From positions 1 through 61,642 of the forward strand of contig JAFSZY010000035.1 in assembly GCA_017458845.1 (NCBI GenBank): a DNA stretch of 61,642 nt, written 5' to 3'. The notes below the pieces were generated by a model. It did not search any database, had not been told where the DNA came from, and saw only the letters and a program-made list of their open reading frames with translations. The first letter of the stretch is position 1; every line of letters begins with the position of its first letter. This document shows positions 34,611 to 44,002 of the stretch, in pieces. The stretch is from Ruminococcus sp. Lineage in GTDB: Bacteria; Bacillota; Clostridia; Oscillospirales; Acutalibacteraceae. The translations under genes and the position numbers were made by a program.

Positions 34611-35585
34611 GTGAAAAAAGCAAAAACCGTAGTTTTGATACTCTTGCTTTTCGTTATGCTGGCGGCGTGCTATACGGGTTCACTTTGGTTTGTTCGTACG
34701 GGCATAACGCCGAGCGGATATTTCTATATGAACGAGAAACTCGACGAAAAAAGCGGCGACACGGATTCATACGATAACATAGGCTTTAGGGAAGGAAAGC
34801 TGTATTATAATTTTCAGGCAAAAAGCGAGCAATTACAAAAATCAGGCATATACGAAATCTCGGAAAGCGGTGCTAGATACATCACTGACGAATACAATTC
34901 AATTGACGATTATTTCAAGGGCATAAAGCCTAAGCCCATGGACGACGAATACTATGAAGAAGAACTCGATGACGATGATAACGACTTCGACATTGACAAC
35001 GAAATAAAGGATTTGTACCGCAAAAAGGACACAGATGAGAAATATGACGATGATGAAGATGAATATTATTGGACGCTTTATACCGAAACCGACGACGACA
35101 CGGTTATCTATCTCAGCAAGGATATGTACATCAAAGAGGTTGACCTGAAAACTCACAAATGCCTTTTTAAGCAAAAGCTCAAGGATAACATAATAGATTT
35201 TGATATAATAGATTCTGACGGGCTATGGGACTACGAGCTGAGAGAATACGACGGCAAAATAATTATTGTGCGTGACCAAAACAGTCAATATGTCATTTAT
35301 AATGTAAACGACAACTTCTCGGAAGTGTTTTGCAAGCATAGAAAAAATAACGAATATTTCAATTATGAATACTATAAGGGCAAGCTTTTTATCGGCTCAG
35401 ACGAGGGCGGAATTTACCGCTTGAATCTCAAGACAAACAAAGTCCAAAAGCTTTGCGGCAACAAGGCAGTATATCTATACATCTTCGGCGATAAGTGGGT
35501 TTACTTTAACGACAGAGACGATAATCTTTACAGAACCGCTCAGGACGGCAGTAAGACCGAAACGCTCTTTGACAAAGGCTGGTGA
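34611..35585 (+). CDS. Acidic lipoprotein or membrane-anchored protein with beta-propeller-like repeats
   Basis: 324 residues with a GTG start at 34611 (GGGCGGTGA upstream). The N-terminus MKKAKTVVLILLLFVMLAAC has a lipobox LAAC, lipid on Cys20. A very acidic Asp/Glu stretch lies at about 105-150. The C-terminal half repeats short strand units (GKLFIGSDEGGIYRLN, KWVYFNDRDDNLYR) resembling DUF5050/Kelch-like propellers. Role unknown. The next gene overlaps or abuts its stop. Confidence 0.75.
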   Translation: MKKAKTVVLILLLFVMLAACYTGSLWFVRTGITPSGYFYMNEKLDEKSGDTDSYDNIGFREGKLYYNFQAKSEQLQKSGIYEISESGARYITDEYNSIDDYFKGIKPKPMDDEYYEEELDDDDNDFDIDNEIKDLYRKKDTDEKYDDDEDEYYWTLYTETDDDTVIYLSKDMYIKEVDLKTHKCLFKQKLKDNIIDFDIIDSDGLWDYELREYDGKIIIVRDQNSQYVIYNVNDNFSEVFCKHRKNNEYFNYEYYKGKLFIGSDEGGIYRLNLKTNKVQKLCGNKAVYLYIFGDKWVYFNDRDDNLYRTAQDGSKTETLFDKGW

Positions 35586-35590
35586 ATATA

Positions 35591-36121
35591 ATGAAAAAGG
35601 ATTATAAACTTTACAATATGATTTTTCCGCCGTTTTTTCTGATAGGGCTCACACCGTGGTTCTGGGGCGCTTCGATTATCGGGAACTTTGTGATTGATTC
35701 GCTTGTGCTTCTCATAATCATTCTGATTGTTTTCAAAAGGCTCGACTTTAAGTTTTATATAAGAAAGATTTTCGCGGTATACGGTCTGGGCTTCGCCGCT
35801 GACCTTGTGGGGATAATTTATCTTTTCGCTTTGTCATTGATAGTAAGCGAGCTTCCTCTTTCTTTTAGGAATCCGAACACCTTGCTCGGCGGAATAGCGA
35901 GCTTTATGGATTATGGCAAGACAAATGTCACGCCTTACACCTACGCGTTTTTAATAAGCGGGATTCTTCTATCCGCCGCGACGATATTCTGTTTCAACTT
36001 CTTCTTTGTGTTCAGAAAAAAAGATATGACAAGAAAGCAGAGACTTTTCGCGGCGCTTATGCTTGCGATTCTCACAGCGCCTTATACCTTCCTACTCAGA
36101 AGCTTCGCAATAACAGGATAG
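35591..36121 (+). CDS. Hypothetical membrane protein
   Basis: 176 residues, four or five hydrophobic segments (about 12-32, 34-50, 60-90, 115-140, 150-170), no known motif. The ATG at 35591 is preferred; a GTG at 35582 overlaps the stop of the previous gene and could also be used. It forms a two-gene operon with the acidic lipoprotein, suggesting a common membrane role. Confidence 0.7.
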   Translation: MKKDYKLYNMIFPPFFLIGLTPWFWGASIIGNFVIDSLVLLIIILIVFKRLDFKFYIRKIFAVYGLGFAADLVGIIYLFALSLIVSELPLSFRNPNTLLGGIASFMDYGKTNVTPYTYAFLISGILLSAATIFCFNFFFVFRKKDMTRKQRLFAALMLAILTAPYTFLLRSFAITG

Positions 36122-36126
36122 CTTTT

Positions 36127-36154
36127 GCGGCTCAGGTTAAAAAACCTGAGCCGC
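36127..36154. terminator. Bidirectional terminator between convergent genes
   Basis: GCGGCTCAGGTT (36127-36138) pairs with AACCTGAGCCGC (36143-36154), 12 bp. It lies between the plus-strand membrane gene and spoVAD. Confidence 0.85.
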
Positions 36155-36158
36155 TTAT

Positions 36159-37166
36159 TTATACCCTTATATTCACCAAATGCGCTATGGCGGGGATAGT
36201 TTCTCCCTGCTGGGCTGAGGTGGGACTCATAAGGGCTCCTGTGGCTATGAAAAGAATGTTGCTGTACTTGCCGTCAATCATATCAGGCAGGATTGTAGAG
36301 CACAGAACCGACGCAGCGCAGCCGCAGCCCGAGCCGCCCGAGTGTACGTCCTGATTTTTCCTGTCGAATATCATCAGCCCGCAGTCTTTATGGTTTCGCC
36401 TGATGTCGTAACCTTCTTTGTCCATAAGCTCGTACAGGCAACCAGAGCCGACATATCCGAGGTCGCCCGTGAAAATTCTGTCGTAGTCGCGCGGACGGGT
36501 GTCGGTATCCTCAAAAAACGAACTTATTGTATTCGCCGCGGCGGGCGCCATAGCCCCGCCCATATTGTTGAGGTCGGACACGCCGAAATCTGCTATTCTG
36601 CCGACTGTTGCCTTTGCGACATAGGGCGTTTTCCCGAGCTTTTCGAGCACGCAGGCTCCCGAGCCCGTGACAGTCCACTGGGCTGTGGGAGTGCGCTGTC
36701 CGCCGTACTCGAGCGGAAAGCGGTACTGTCTCTCGGCGGTGCAAAAGTGCGACGAGGTTACGCACGCGGAGCAGTTTGCCGCCCCGCTCTCTACCATAAT
36801 CGCCGCCATAATCAGGCTCTGAGCCATTGTGGAGCACGCGCCGTACTGACCGAGGTAGGGTATGTCAAAATCCTTTACACCAAAGCTTGAACTTATACAC
36901 TGGTTTAAAAGGTCGCCCGCGAACACAAAGTCCACATCCTCCGCTTTTTTGCCCGCTCGGTTGAGCGCCGTAACAAGAGCCTCCTGCTGCAAGAGACTCT
37001 CAGCTTTCTCAAAAGTTTTTTGTCCCATATAAGCGTCGTAAAAAAGCTTGTCAAAATTTTTGCTCAGAGGTCCCTGAGATTCCTTTTTGCCCGCCGCTGA
37101 GCCGCAGCCCGTAACCCTCGGGCGTTCCTCAAAGCACATAGTATACTTCCCGATTCTTTCAATCAT
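36159..37166 (-). CDS. spoVAD: Stage V sporulation protein AD
   Basis: 335 residues from the ATG at 37166. A thiolase-like fold with ACSTMAQSL around the active-site-equivalent Cys, TSSHFCTAERQYRFPLEYGG and the closing GALMSPTSAQQGE, all diagnostic. SpoVAD binds dipicolinic acid and works with SpoVAC and SpoVAE in its uptake into the forespore. Here it stands alone without spoVAC or spoVAE next to it. Its presence marks the organism as a spore former. Confidence 0.96.
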   Translation of the reverse strand: MIERIGKYTMCFEERPRVTGCGSAAGKKESQGPLSKNFDKLFYDAYMGQKTFEKAESLLQQEALVTALNRAGKKAEDVDFVFAGDLLNQCISSSFGVKDFDIPYLGQYGACSTMAQSLIMAAIMVESGAANCSACVTSSHFCTAERQYRFPLEYGGQRTPTAQWTVTGSGACVLEKLGKTPYVAKATVGRIADFGVSDLNNMGGAMAPAAANTISSFFEDTDTRPRDYDRIFTGDLGYVGSGCLYELMDKEGYDIRRNHKDCGLMIFDRKNQDVHSGGSGCGCAASVLCSTILPDMIDGKYSNILFIATGALMSPTSAQQGETIPAIAHLVNIRV

Positions 37167-37208
37167 AAAATCACCGTTTTTATTTTTCGCCTGAAGGGGG
37201 CATTTATG

Positions 37209-37240
37209 CAAAAGAAAACCGCCCGAATTAACGAGCGGTT
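37209..37240 (-). terminator. Terminator of the VanW gene
   Basis: AACCGCCCG (37217-37225) pairs with CGAGCGGTT (37232-37240) around AATTAA. On the minus strand TTCTTTTG follows. Confidence 0.82.
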
Positions 37241-37260
37241 GAAAGTATTAATCTAGCTTT

Positions 37261-38967
37261 TTAATTTGACTTTTTTGATTCCGTCTTGGTAGTACCGTCA
37301 ACCATTGTGCGGAAAGTGCCCTTGTCCTCATCCTGTTTGGCGTGTCCTTTGCTAAGACTGTAGAATGACTCGCAGATTATATCCTTGCTCACGACTTTAC
37401 CGTCGAGATAAAGAACACGGTAGGTGTGTGTTGAATAGTTCTTTTTCTTGACAACATCATAGTTTTTGGTATACATCTTTACGTTGTCGTAGTAGTCCTC
37501 CTGAACGCCGTAGATGTTGCAGGTAAGCACACTGCCCTCCATTTGACATTCGATAAACATCTGATAGTCAGTATAATTTGTGAGCTTGAGGTCGAGCCCC
37601 GGGTAGTCAATCGTGGCGTCCTCGCCCGACAGAGCGTAACCCGACGCCCAGAAATGGTTGTGCCTCTCGGATATACCCATATTGGCGAAAACACCCGCCT
37701 GGAAAATAGTGGTGCTCGCCTGGCAAACACCGCCGCCGTAGCCTTCCTCGAGCTTGCGGTCGGTGATAACGGTAGCTTTTTTATAGCCGTTTTTCGGGTC
37801 GTTGGAGTCGCCTGTGCACTCGTTGAACGACCATGTATCACCGGGCTCGATAATTGAACCGTTGCACGCCTTCAGGGCGGTCGCCATATTGATGTTGCCG
37901 TTTGGCGTATTATAGGAGGTTGTGGATGCTGTGGAAAGCCCGACAATCTTCTCCTTCAAGTCCGAAACGGAAATCATCGGAGCGAGCGGTTCGCCCGTAG
38001 CGTTTAAGGTTTCTTTCTTTTTGCCCGAACGCATAAACTTGGTGATTCTTGAAGCTAAATCCTTTTCGTCGAGGTCAAAGCCGTAGACTCCCTCTTTATA
38101 CTCGAATCGATCGCCCGAAAACGGGTGGAACTTAGTAACCTTGGCGTTGACGGGCTCGCTGTCAACCTTTTTTGCTATCTTCTTGGAGAGCTTGTCCGCT
38201 GACTTTTTGTTGAACTTATATTCCAGCGTGAGCTTGGGCATTTTGAGCTCGCCCTCATCCTTGGGCTCGGTGGAACCCTTGGGCGGGTCATAGATGTCCT
38301 GCTCCTTGAGGCTGTATATTTTAGCCTCCTGCAAGGGAGTGTCGTAGTCGAAAGTATAAGTAAAGTCCTTCTTGGTGTATGTATCTTTCTTGTCCTCGGC
38401 TATGATAATCAGCTTAAAATCATCAACAGCCTTGAGGCGGTTTTTTTCGAGCTTGGCTTTCGCGTCTTCCATAGATAGCCCGCCGATATCGATTCCCGAA
38501 ATCTTGACGTTTTCGGAAAAATGGAACGGCTGCTTCTTTTTGTTCTCACGGATTATATTGTACCCAATCACCCATGACGCTCCCGCGATAAGTGCGACAA
38601 CCAAAACAGTTATAACCACAGTTAGGGCACCCTTGGCGGGGGATTTCCTTTTGCGCGGCGCGCGGTATATAGACTTGGCCTTAATTGGCTTATCGGGTTT
38701 CGGCTTGCGCGGAGGTTTTGGCGGAGCGGGCGGTTTTAGCGCCTTAAGCTTAACTTTACGCGGCGGTCTGTACTCGTTCACCTTTGGATGCTTGGGAGTA
38801 CGCTTGGCTTTTTTGTAGCGTTCAGCCCTGCGCGCACGGGACTCTTTGTCAAAGCGTTCTTTTCTCTGAGGGCGCGGCGATATATCGGTTGAGCTTGCGT
38901 ATCTCTCGCCTGAACCTGATTTAGAATAACTATTAAGGTTGTACTTATCTGAATAGAAATTGTCCAT
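37261..38967 (-). CDS. VanW-family protein with peptidoglycan-binding-like domain
   Basis: 568 residues from the ATG at 38967 (GGAGGCGGCG upstream). A 90-residue Lys/Arg/Pro-rich cytoplasmic tail precedes one transmembrane helix (about 110-132). Outside are a PG_binding_4-type region with ISGIDIGGLSMEDAKAKL, and the VanW domain with LSTASTTSYNTPNGNINMA, ACNGSIIEPGDTWSFNECTG and GYGGGVCQASTTIFQA. VanW domains are common in Gram-positive wall proteins; the biochemical role is unsettled and the gene does not by itself mean vancomycin resistance. Confidence 0.9.
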   Translation of the reverse strand: MDNFYSDKYNLNSYSKSGSGERYASSTDISPRPQRKERFDKESRARRAERYKKAKRTPKHPKVNEYRPPRKVKLKALKPPAPPKPPRKPKPDKPIKAKSIYRAPRKRKSPAKGALTVVITVLVVALIAGASWVIGYNIIRENKKKQPFHFSENVKISGIDIGGLSMEDAKAKLEKNRLKAVDDFKLIIIAEDKKDTYTKKDFTYTFDYDTPLQEAKIYSLKEQDIYDPPKGSTEPKDEGELKMPKLTLEYKFNKKSADKLSKKIAKKVDSEPVNAKVTKFHPFSGDRFEYKEGVYGFDLDEKDLASRITKFMRSGKKKETLNATGEPLAPMISVSDLKEKIVGLSTASTTSYNTPNGNINMATALKACNGSIIEPGDTWSFNECTGDSNDPKNGYKKATVITDRKLEEGYGGGVCQASTTIFQAGVFANMGISERHNHFWASGYALSGEDATIDYPGLDLKLTNYTDYQMFIECQMEGSVLTCNIYGVQEDYYDNVKMYTKNYDVVKKKNYSTHTYRVLYLDGKVVSKDIICESFYSLSKGHAKQDEDKGTFRTMVDGTTKTESKKSN

Positions 38968-39098
38968 TTTCGCCGCCTCCTTTTCGATTATTTGACAGGT
39001 CACAATCCCGCATATTATATAATATAACATTTAAAGAAAAAAATAAAGTCCCAAAATCATCTTTTTTCGATTGTTCGTAAACATTTTCCTTTTTAATA

Positions 39099-39127
39099 TT
39101 GAAATTTTAGGCTATTTTGTATATAAT
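39099..39127 (+). promoter_or_regulatory. Promoter of the glycosyltransferase-flippase operon
   Basis: TTGAAA (39099-39104), 17-base spacer, TATAAT (39122-39127), 43 bases before the start codon. Confidence 0.7.
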
Positions 39128-39169
39128 TATGATAGGTATGTGTATAAAACTATATTTCAGGAGAATATT

Positions 39170-40276
39170 ATGAAAATTTTAGTTTTTTCGGCTTCAACGG
39201 GAGGCGGTCACAAGAGAGCCGCCGCGGCGTTGAAGGAATATATCGAAGCCAACTCCGAAAACACGGAGGTCAGGATAACGGACGGACTTGCCATAGCGGG
39301 AAAAGCCTACAACAAATTCGTTTGCGACGGCTACACAACTGTTGCGAAAGCGGCTCCGAAGTTTTACGGCAGGCTATACAAAAACTCCGACAAACAGTCC
39401 AAACTCAACGACTTGTGCAACGGCGTAAACAAGAGAAAAGGCAAGCAGCTTTTGCCTGAGATTAACGAATATAACCCCGACGTTATCATTTCGTGTCACG
39501 CCTTTACCTCAACTATGCTCGGCGAACTGAAAACAAAGGGCGAGATAAAAATTCCCGTTATTTCGCTCATTACCGACTTTGCTCCTCATTACACGTATAT
39601 AGCCGAGGGAATTGACCATTATATTGTAAGCAGTGAAAAAATGGTGGCTGCGTTTAAGACTCGATTTAATATCGACAGCTCCCGTGTTCACGCTTTCGGT
39701 ATTCCCACGTTTGAAAAGTTCTCGATTGAGCCCGAGGACAAAGGCGAGCTCAAGGAGAGGCTGGGACTCAACAAAGACGAAAAGGTCATCCTCTTTATGG
39801 CGGGAAGCTGGGGCGTTACCGAGGTCCTCGACATCTACAAAGATATTGCGGACAAAACCGACAACTGCCAGTTTGTCGTCATCACAGGCAACAACAAAAA
39901 ACTATACGAAAAGTTTGAGAAAGCCACAAACGACAAAACTATTCTCAAGCAGTTTGTTGATAACGTTGAGGACTATATGCACTCTTCCGACTTAATCATC
40001 ACAAAGCCCGGCGGACTTACAGTCAGCGAAAGCCTTCAGTGCGCGCTTCCTATGGCAATTTACAGCGCGTACCCCGGGCAGGAAGCCGAGAACGCGGACT
40101 TCCTCGTGGAAAGCGGAGTGGCTTTGCTTCTCAAAAAACACCCGGGAGAAACCGTAAGCGCGCTTATCAACTTTGACAGCAAGCTCAAGGAAATGAGCGA
40201 GTGCTGCCGAAGAGTTTGCCGAGGCAACTCGCCCAAACAAATTCTTGAACTAATCAATCGGATACTTGCCGAGTAA
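39170..40276 (+). CDS. Diacylglycerol glycosyltransferase (MGDG synthase/UgtP-like, GT28)
   Basis: 368 residues from the ATG at 39170, with CAGGAG six bases before it. The N-terminus KILVFSASTGGGHKRAAAAL is the GT-B acceptor-domain signature of MGDG synthase-like enzymes. The C-terminal donor domain has LFMAGSWG, VITGNNKKLYEKF and SDLIITKPGGLTVSESL. It should add sugar from a UDP-sugar to diacylglycerol on the cytoplasmic membrane face, making glycolipid or lipoteichoic acid anchor. The flippase-like gene lies 38 bases on. Confidence 0.92.
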   Translation: MKILVFSASTGGGHKRAAAALKEYIEANSENTEVRITDGLAIAGKAYNKFVCDGYTTVAKAAPKFYGRLYKNSDKQSKLNDLCNGVNKRKGKQLLPEINEYNPDVIISCHAFTSTMLGELKTKGEIKIPVISLITDFAPHYTYIAEGIDHYIVSSEKMVAAFKTRFNIDSSRVHAFGIPTFEKFSIEPEDKGELKERLGLNKDEKVILFMAGSWGVTEVLDIYKDIADKTDNCQFVVITGNNKKLYEKFEKATNDKTILKQFVDNVEDYMHSSDLIITKPGGLTVSESLQCALPMAIYSAYPGQEAENADFLVESGVALLLKKHPGETVSALINFDSKLKEMSECCRRVCRGNSPKQILELINRILAE

Positions 40277-40314
40277 ACTTATATCGGCATTTATATACAG
40301 AAAGCAGACGACGT

Positions 40315-41412
40315 ATGAAGAAATATATTAAACCGAAATATATTTTTAATATAGCTGTGTTAGGTCTCTGTGTCGGAATTATACTGTACTTCTTTTTCAG
40401 TAAAAACGGTCTCAGAGATTTGCTCAACTCAAACACTCCCATAATCTGGGAGTGGATTGTTGTCGCGCTTGTCAGCGAAGTTGTTTTTATGCTGTTTGAG
40501 TCGTCTGTCATTTATGTGTTCATCAAGGACGCTTACCCTAATTTCAGATTTATAGACGCGGTCAAGGTAGCTATGATGGGACTGTTCTGGTGCGCGGTAA
40601 CGCCGAGCTCCACGGGCGGTCAGCCTATGCAGGTATATCTTTTGTACTCGATGAAAATTCCCATTGGCTTTTCAACATCGAGGCTTATCCAGAAGTTTAT
40701 GGTATATCAGGTCATACTCACTATGATTAACATCGTATCCGTTTTCGTAAACATCGGTACGATTGTTTCCCAGCCGGGCAATAAAGTCCGCGTCATAATC
40801 GTACTGCTGGCGCTTGGATTTATAACCCAAATCGGTGTAACGGTAATGTTCCTGATATTCAGCTTTTCAGAGAAAGTCTCGCACAAAATTGTAATGTTCT
40901 TCGCGAAGCTCCTCAATAAAATCAAAATCGTTAAAAATGTTGACGAAAAAATCGCGGGAATCGAAAAACAGCTGGAGTCGTTCCATACATCCAACCGCGA
41001 AATTTACAAAAAGCCGAAGCTATTAGTAAAAGTATCGATACTGACTTTCTGTCAGTTTATCGCGATGTTCTTGGTGTCTTACTTTATTTACAGAGGTCTC
41101 GGATTTAACGAGACGGGACCGATACAGATTATATCCTGTCAGGCTATCGTAAACCTTGTCAGCGGAATGATACCGATACCCGGCGCGTCAGGAGCTGCAG
41201 AGCTGAGCTTCACGGTATTCTTCGGACCGTTCTTTATTCACGGAACGCTCAAGAGCGCGGCTCTGATATGGAGATTCATCAACTACTACGCGGTAGTATT
41301 CTTCACCGCTCCGTTTGCCTACCTCTCCAAGGGTAAAACCGAGGAGGGCAAGAAAGCGGAAGAGGCTGAGAAAGCTTTGGAAATGGGAAAAACAGAAGCA
41401 GGAAAAGAATAA
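40315..41412 (+). CDS. Lysylphosphatidylglycerol synthase TM-region / UPF0104 membrane protein
   Basis: 365 residues with about eight transmembrane helices and the family motif TPSSTGGQPMQ (about 97-107), plus IPIPGASGAAELSF near residue 290. This is the flippase-like half of MprF without the catalytic half. Next to a glycolipid synthase, a role in moving lipids across the membrane is a reasonable inference. The C-terminal tail is charged (Glu/Lys-rich). Confidence 0.9.
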   Translation: MKKYIKPKYIFNIAVLGLCVGIILYFFFSKNGLRDLLNSNTPIIWEWIVVALVSEVVFMLFESSVIYVFIKDAYPNFRFIDAVKVAMMGLFWCAVTPSSTGGQPMQVYLLYSMKIPIGFSTSRLIQKFMVYQVILTMINIVSVFVNIGTIVSQPGNKVRVIIVLLALGFITQIGVTVMFLIFSFSEKVSHKIVMFFAKLLNKIKIVKNVDEKIAGIEKQLESFHTSNREIYKKPKLLVKVSILTFCQFIAMFLVSYFIYRGLGFNETGPIQIISCQAIVNLVSGMIPIPGASGAAELSFTVFFGPFFIHGTLKSAALIWRFINYYAVVFFTAPFAYLSKGKTEEGKKAEEAEKALEMGKTEAGKE

Positions 41413-41420
41413 TATGACAT

Positions 41421-41465
41421 AAGAATTAAGGGCTTGCTCAAAACTTGAGCAAGCCCTTAATTCTT
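41421..41465. terminator. Long hairpin between convergent operons
   Basis: A 21-bp perfect stem (41421-41441 with 41445-41465) around a 3-base loop, containing AAGGGCTTGCTCAA. No long T-run follows, but position between the flippase-like gene and spoIIE fits a bidirectional terminator. Confidence 0.75.
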
Positions 41466-41514
41466 ACCTGGCGGGCACAGAGACCCACCCCTACGCGAAA
41501 TAAATCCTCCTTTC

Positions 41515-43830
41515 TTAATTTTCATTTATAAGCTTCACGACCACCGCCGTAATATCATCGTCGTGAGTATCGCCGCGGCGTTTGATTGCCTCGTTTACCA
41601 CCTCCTTGGCAAGGTCGGAACACCTTTGCTGTGAAAAATCCTTTATGAGCTTCTCCAGCCATTTTTCGTCGTCCGAAAATGCTCCGTCAGACAACATAAC
41701 AACTACATCTCCCCCCGAGAGTTTTACTCTCTCCTTTGAAAAACTAACGTTGCCCAAGATACCCACAGGCAGCGAGGTGGCGGTTTTCTTTAAAAGATGA
41801 CCGTTCTTTTTTATATACGAATACGGCGCTCCTGCCTTATTGAACTCAGCCTTGCCGCTGAATAAATCCACCTTTAGAAGGTCAACTGTCGAGAGGCTTT
41901 CGTCCTCGCTCTTGACCATCAGCGCGGAGTTGACAACCTTCAGAGCGCAGTCCTCGCTGAGCCCCGCCTTCAGCAGCTTTGACATCACCGACACCGTCAT
42001 ATTGCTGTCCACGGCGGCTCTTCCACCCGTGCCCATACCATCGCTTATCATAGCGACAAACTCGCCGAAGCCGTTTGAGAAGCAGTTGACGCAGTCACCG
42101 CATAGCTTTCCGCGGTTATAGACGTGCTGAAAAACTCCGACCTCAACGTCGTACACGGGTATTTCGTTAAGAACTACACGCTTCTGGGTTCCGATTTCCG
42201 AAACGAGCGGAGTGTCAAAGCACCTTCCGCACAGCTTTGACAAATCCTTTGCCAAAGTGTTCTTTTTGAGAGCTGTACGACCTTTGGCGAGCTGAATTTC
42301 AATCGACAATCTTCCGTTTGAGTCAATCATACAGGAGCACTCTGTCGGTAGTAGCCCCGCGTTTCTGAGATATTCGAGTACGCGTGCGCTGGTGTCGGGG
42401 TCGTAGCTCTTATAGTTCTCAATTTCCGAACACAGACCGCTGAGAATTTCAGACAATCCCGAGAACTGTCCCGCCACCATAGAGCGGATTTCGCCGACCC
42501 TTTCGCCCGCTTCAATGCCGCCGATGTAGTCGCCGTAGCCGCGGTTGACGCTGTCGGCTACCTCAATCTGACGGCAGCACTTTTTGGAGAACAGGTTTTC
42601 AACGTCGTTCTCGCTCACATATCCCTGCGCTTTGAGAGGAGCGGACAGCCTCAAAAAGTCCTCGCGAGTTTCATTTTTGTGCCTTTCCCAGCAGTAAACG
42701 CGCATACCGCAGTTTTTGCACACCTGCTCGACAGCGCCCTCGTAAATCGTATCGACATCAGGCGCGTAATGCTTTTTGAGCTCACGGCTGACGCTGTTGA
42801 CGCAGTCGCTGACGTTGCTAAGAGCGGTTGAGGCAAAACCAAGACGCATTACAACAGAGTCTCGCAGAGCTCTCTCCCCTCTTGTGCTCTCGCGGGGTAG
42901 AAACAGGGGCGTGATGTAACGCTCCGCGCCTTTTGGCAATATCAGAAACACAGCTGTGCCTACCAAAGTTTCCACAAATATCGGCAGTACAAGAGAGCTG
43001 TCGCCCGCGGAAAGGAGCATTATTGTGTTGCAGATTACAAAGCTCACCGCTACGCCGAGCTTACCCGAAACCGAAAACAGACCGCCTATGAGACCGCCGA
43101 AGCTGTAACCCGCGCATATAAACGCATAACCGCTCCCTGTCATTCCGAATACAGAGCCCGTAGCGACGCCCGCGACAGCGCCTCCCTGAGCGCCGCCATA
43201 TCGGGCGCAAGTCATAATCAAAGCTACCGAGAGTATACGTCCGAGTGAAACGCTCTCAATCTCGATGCTTCCCAGAGAGAGCATTGCCACACAGCCCGCC
43301 AATACTATACACGCCATCTCCGACTGGGTAAGGCTCGAAATGTGCCTGCCCTCATCCACCAGCGCAAGACTTTTCCTTAGGAAATAGGCGGCTCCCCCAG
43401 CCAAAAGCGCCTCGATAATTATTGTTGAAAAGTATGCCAGAGTGCTTGTGCTGACGAACATCATCGCTATTCCCGAAGCAAAAATCGGCAAAAACGCCGC
43501 CACGGGAGCATAAAGAATCGAACGGCTCAACAGCTTGACGTCCTCAAGCGTCCAGCGCACAACGGCAATCGCGATTGTCACCGCTACATAGCGGAAGGGC
43601 TGAGACGGGTTGAGGATGATATAACCCACCGAAGCTCCCGCCACCGACCAAATCAGTTTTTTTCGCGGAACGGCGGCGACATAGCTCGCGCCGAACGGAG
43701 CCAGATTATTAAATATCACTCCGCGGCATACTAAGATTCCGAGTAAAAAATGTACTACCGCCTCGATAACCTCACGGAGTGCCGCGGCGTTTGACTTCTG
43801 ATATCTTTTTATGGTTCTCTCTGCAATCAT
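41515..43830 (-). CDS. spoIIE: Stage II sporulation protein E (PP2C phosphatase)
   Basis: 771 residues. About ten N-terminal transmembrane helices (residues 25-320) precede a central region (KNCGMRVYCWER zinc-like cysteines) and a PP2C-type phosphatase domain with MISDGMGTGGRAAVDS and VVVMLSDGAFSDD. SpoIIE dephosphorylates SpoIIAA to activate sigma F in the forespore. GGGAAG precedes the ATG. A complete, full-length copy supports functional sporulation. Confidence 0.97.
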   Translation of the reverse strand: MIAERTIKRYQKSNAAALREVIEAVVHFLLGILVCRGVIFNNLAPFGASYVAAVPRKKLIWSVAGASVGYIILNPSQPFRYVAVTIAIAVVRWTLEDVKLLSRSILYAPVAAFLPIFASGIAMMFVSTSTLAYFSTIIIEALLAGGAAYFLRKSLALVDEGRHISSLTQSEMACIVLAGCVAMLSLGSIEIESVSLGRILSVALIMTCARYGGAQGGAVAGVATGSVFGMTGSGYAFICAGYSFGGLIGGLFSVSGKLGVAVSFVICNTIMLLSAGDSSLVLPIFVETLVGTAVFLILPKGAERYITPLFLPRESTRGERALRDSVVMRLGFASTALSNVSDCVNSVSRELKKHYAPDVDTIYEGAVEQVCKNCGMRVYCWERHKNETREDFLRLSAPLKAQGYVSENDVENLFSKKCCRQIEVADSVNRGYGDYIGGIEAGERVGEIRSMVAGQFSGLSEILSGLCSEIENYKSYDPDTSARVLEYLRNAGLLPTECSCMIDSNGRLSIEIQLAKGRTALKKNTLAKDLSKLCGRCFDTPLVSEIGTQKRVVLNEIPVYDVEVGVFQHVYNRGKLCGDCVNCFSNGFGEFVAMISDGMGTGGRAAVDSNMTVSVMSKLLKAGLSEDCALKVVNSALMVKSEDESLSTVDLLKVDLFSGKAEFNKAGAPYSYIKKNGHLLKKTATSLPVGILGNVSFSKERVKLSGGDVVVMLSDGAFSDDEKWLEKLIKDFSQQRCSDLAKEVVNEAIKRRGDTHDDDITAVVVKLINEN

Positions 43831-43956
43831 TTTGAACTTCCCTCGTTTGATTTTGGTAATACCTATTATAATGAAGAGGGCTGAAAAGTTTTGTCATAAC
43901 GGGGAAGCGTTTTATGGAAAGTTTTAAAAACTTATAGCATTAAAAGTCGGAAAGGA

Positions 43957-43991
43957 GAAAACAAAAAAGGAAGTCCGAAAACTTCCTTTTT
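43957..43991 (-). terminator. Terminator of the maltodextrin/LRR operon
   Basis: AAAAAGGAAGT (43964-43974) pairs with ACTTCCTTTTT (43981-43991); T-rich on the minus side. It lies 11 bases past the LRR stop at 44003. Confidence 0.82.
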
Positions 43992-44002
43992 GATGATATA
44001 TT

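Noticed and set aside
36342..36890. 182-codon plus-strand frame
   Set aside because: Antisense to spoVAD, whose protein is fully recognisable.
37261..38967. VanW gene considered as evidence of glycopeptide resistance
   Set aside because: VanW domains occur in many susceptible Gram-positives and no vanHAX-type genes are nearby.
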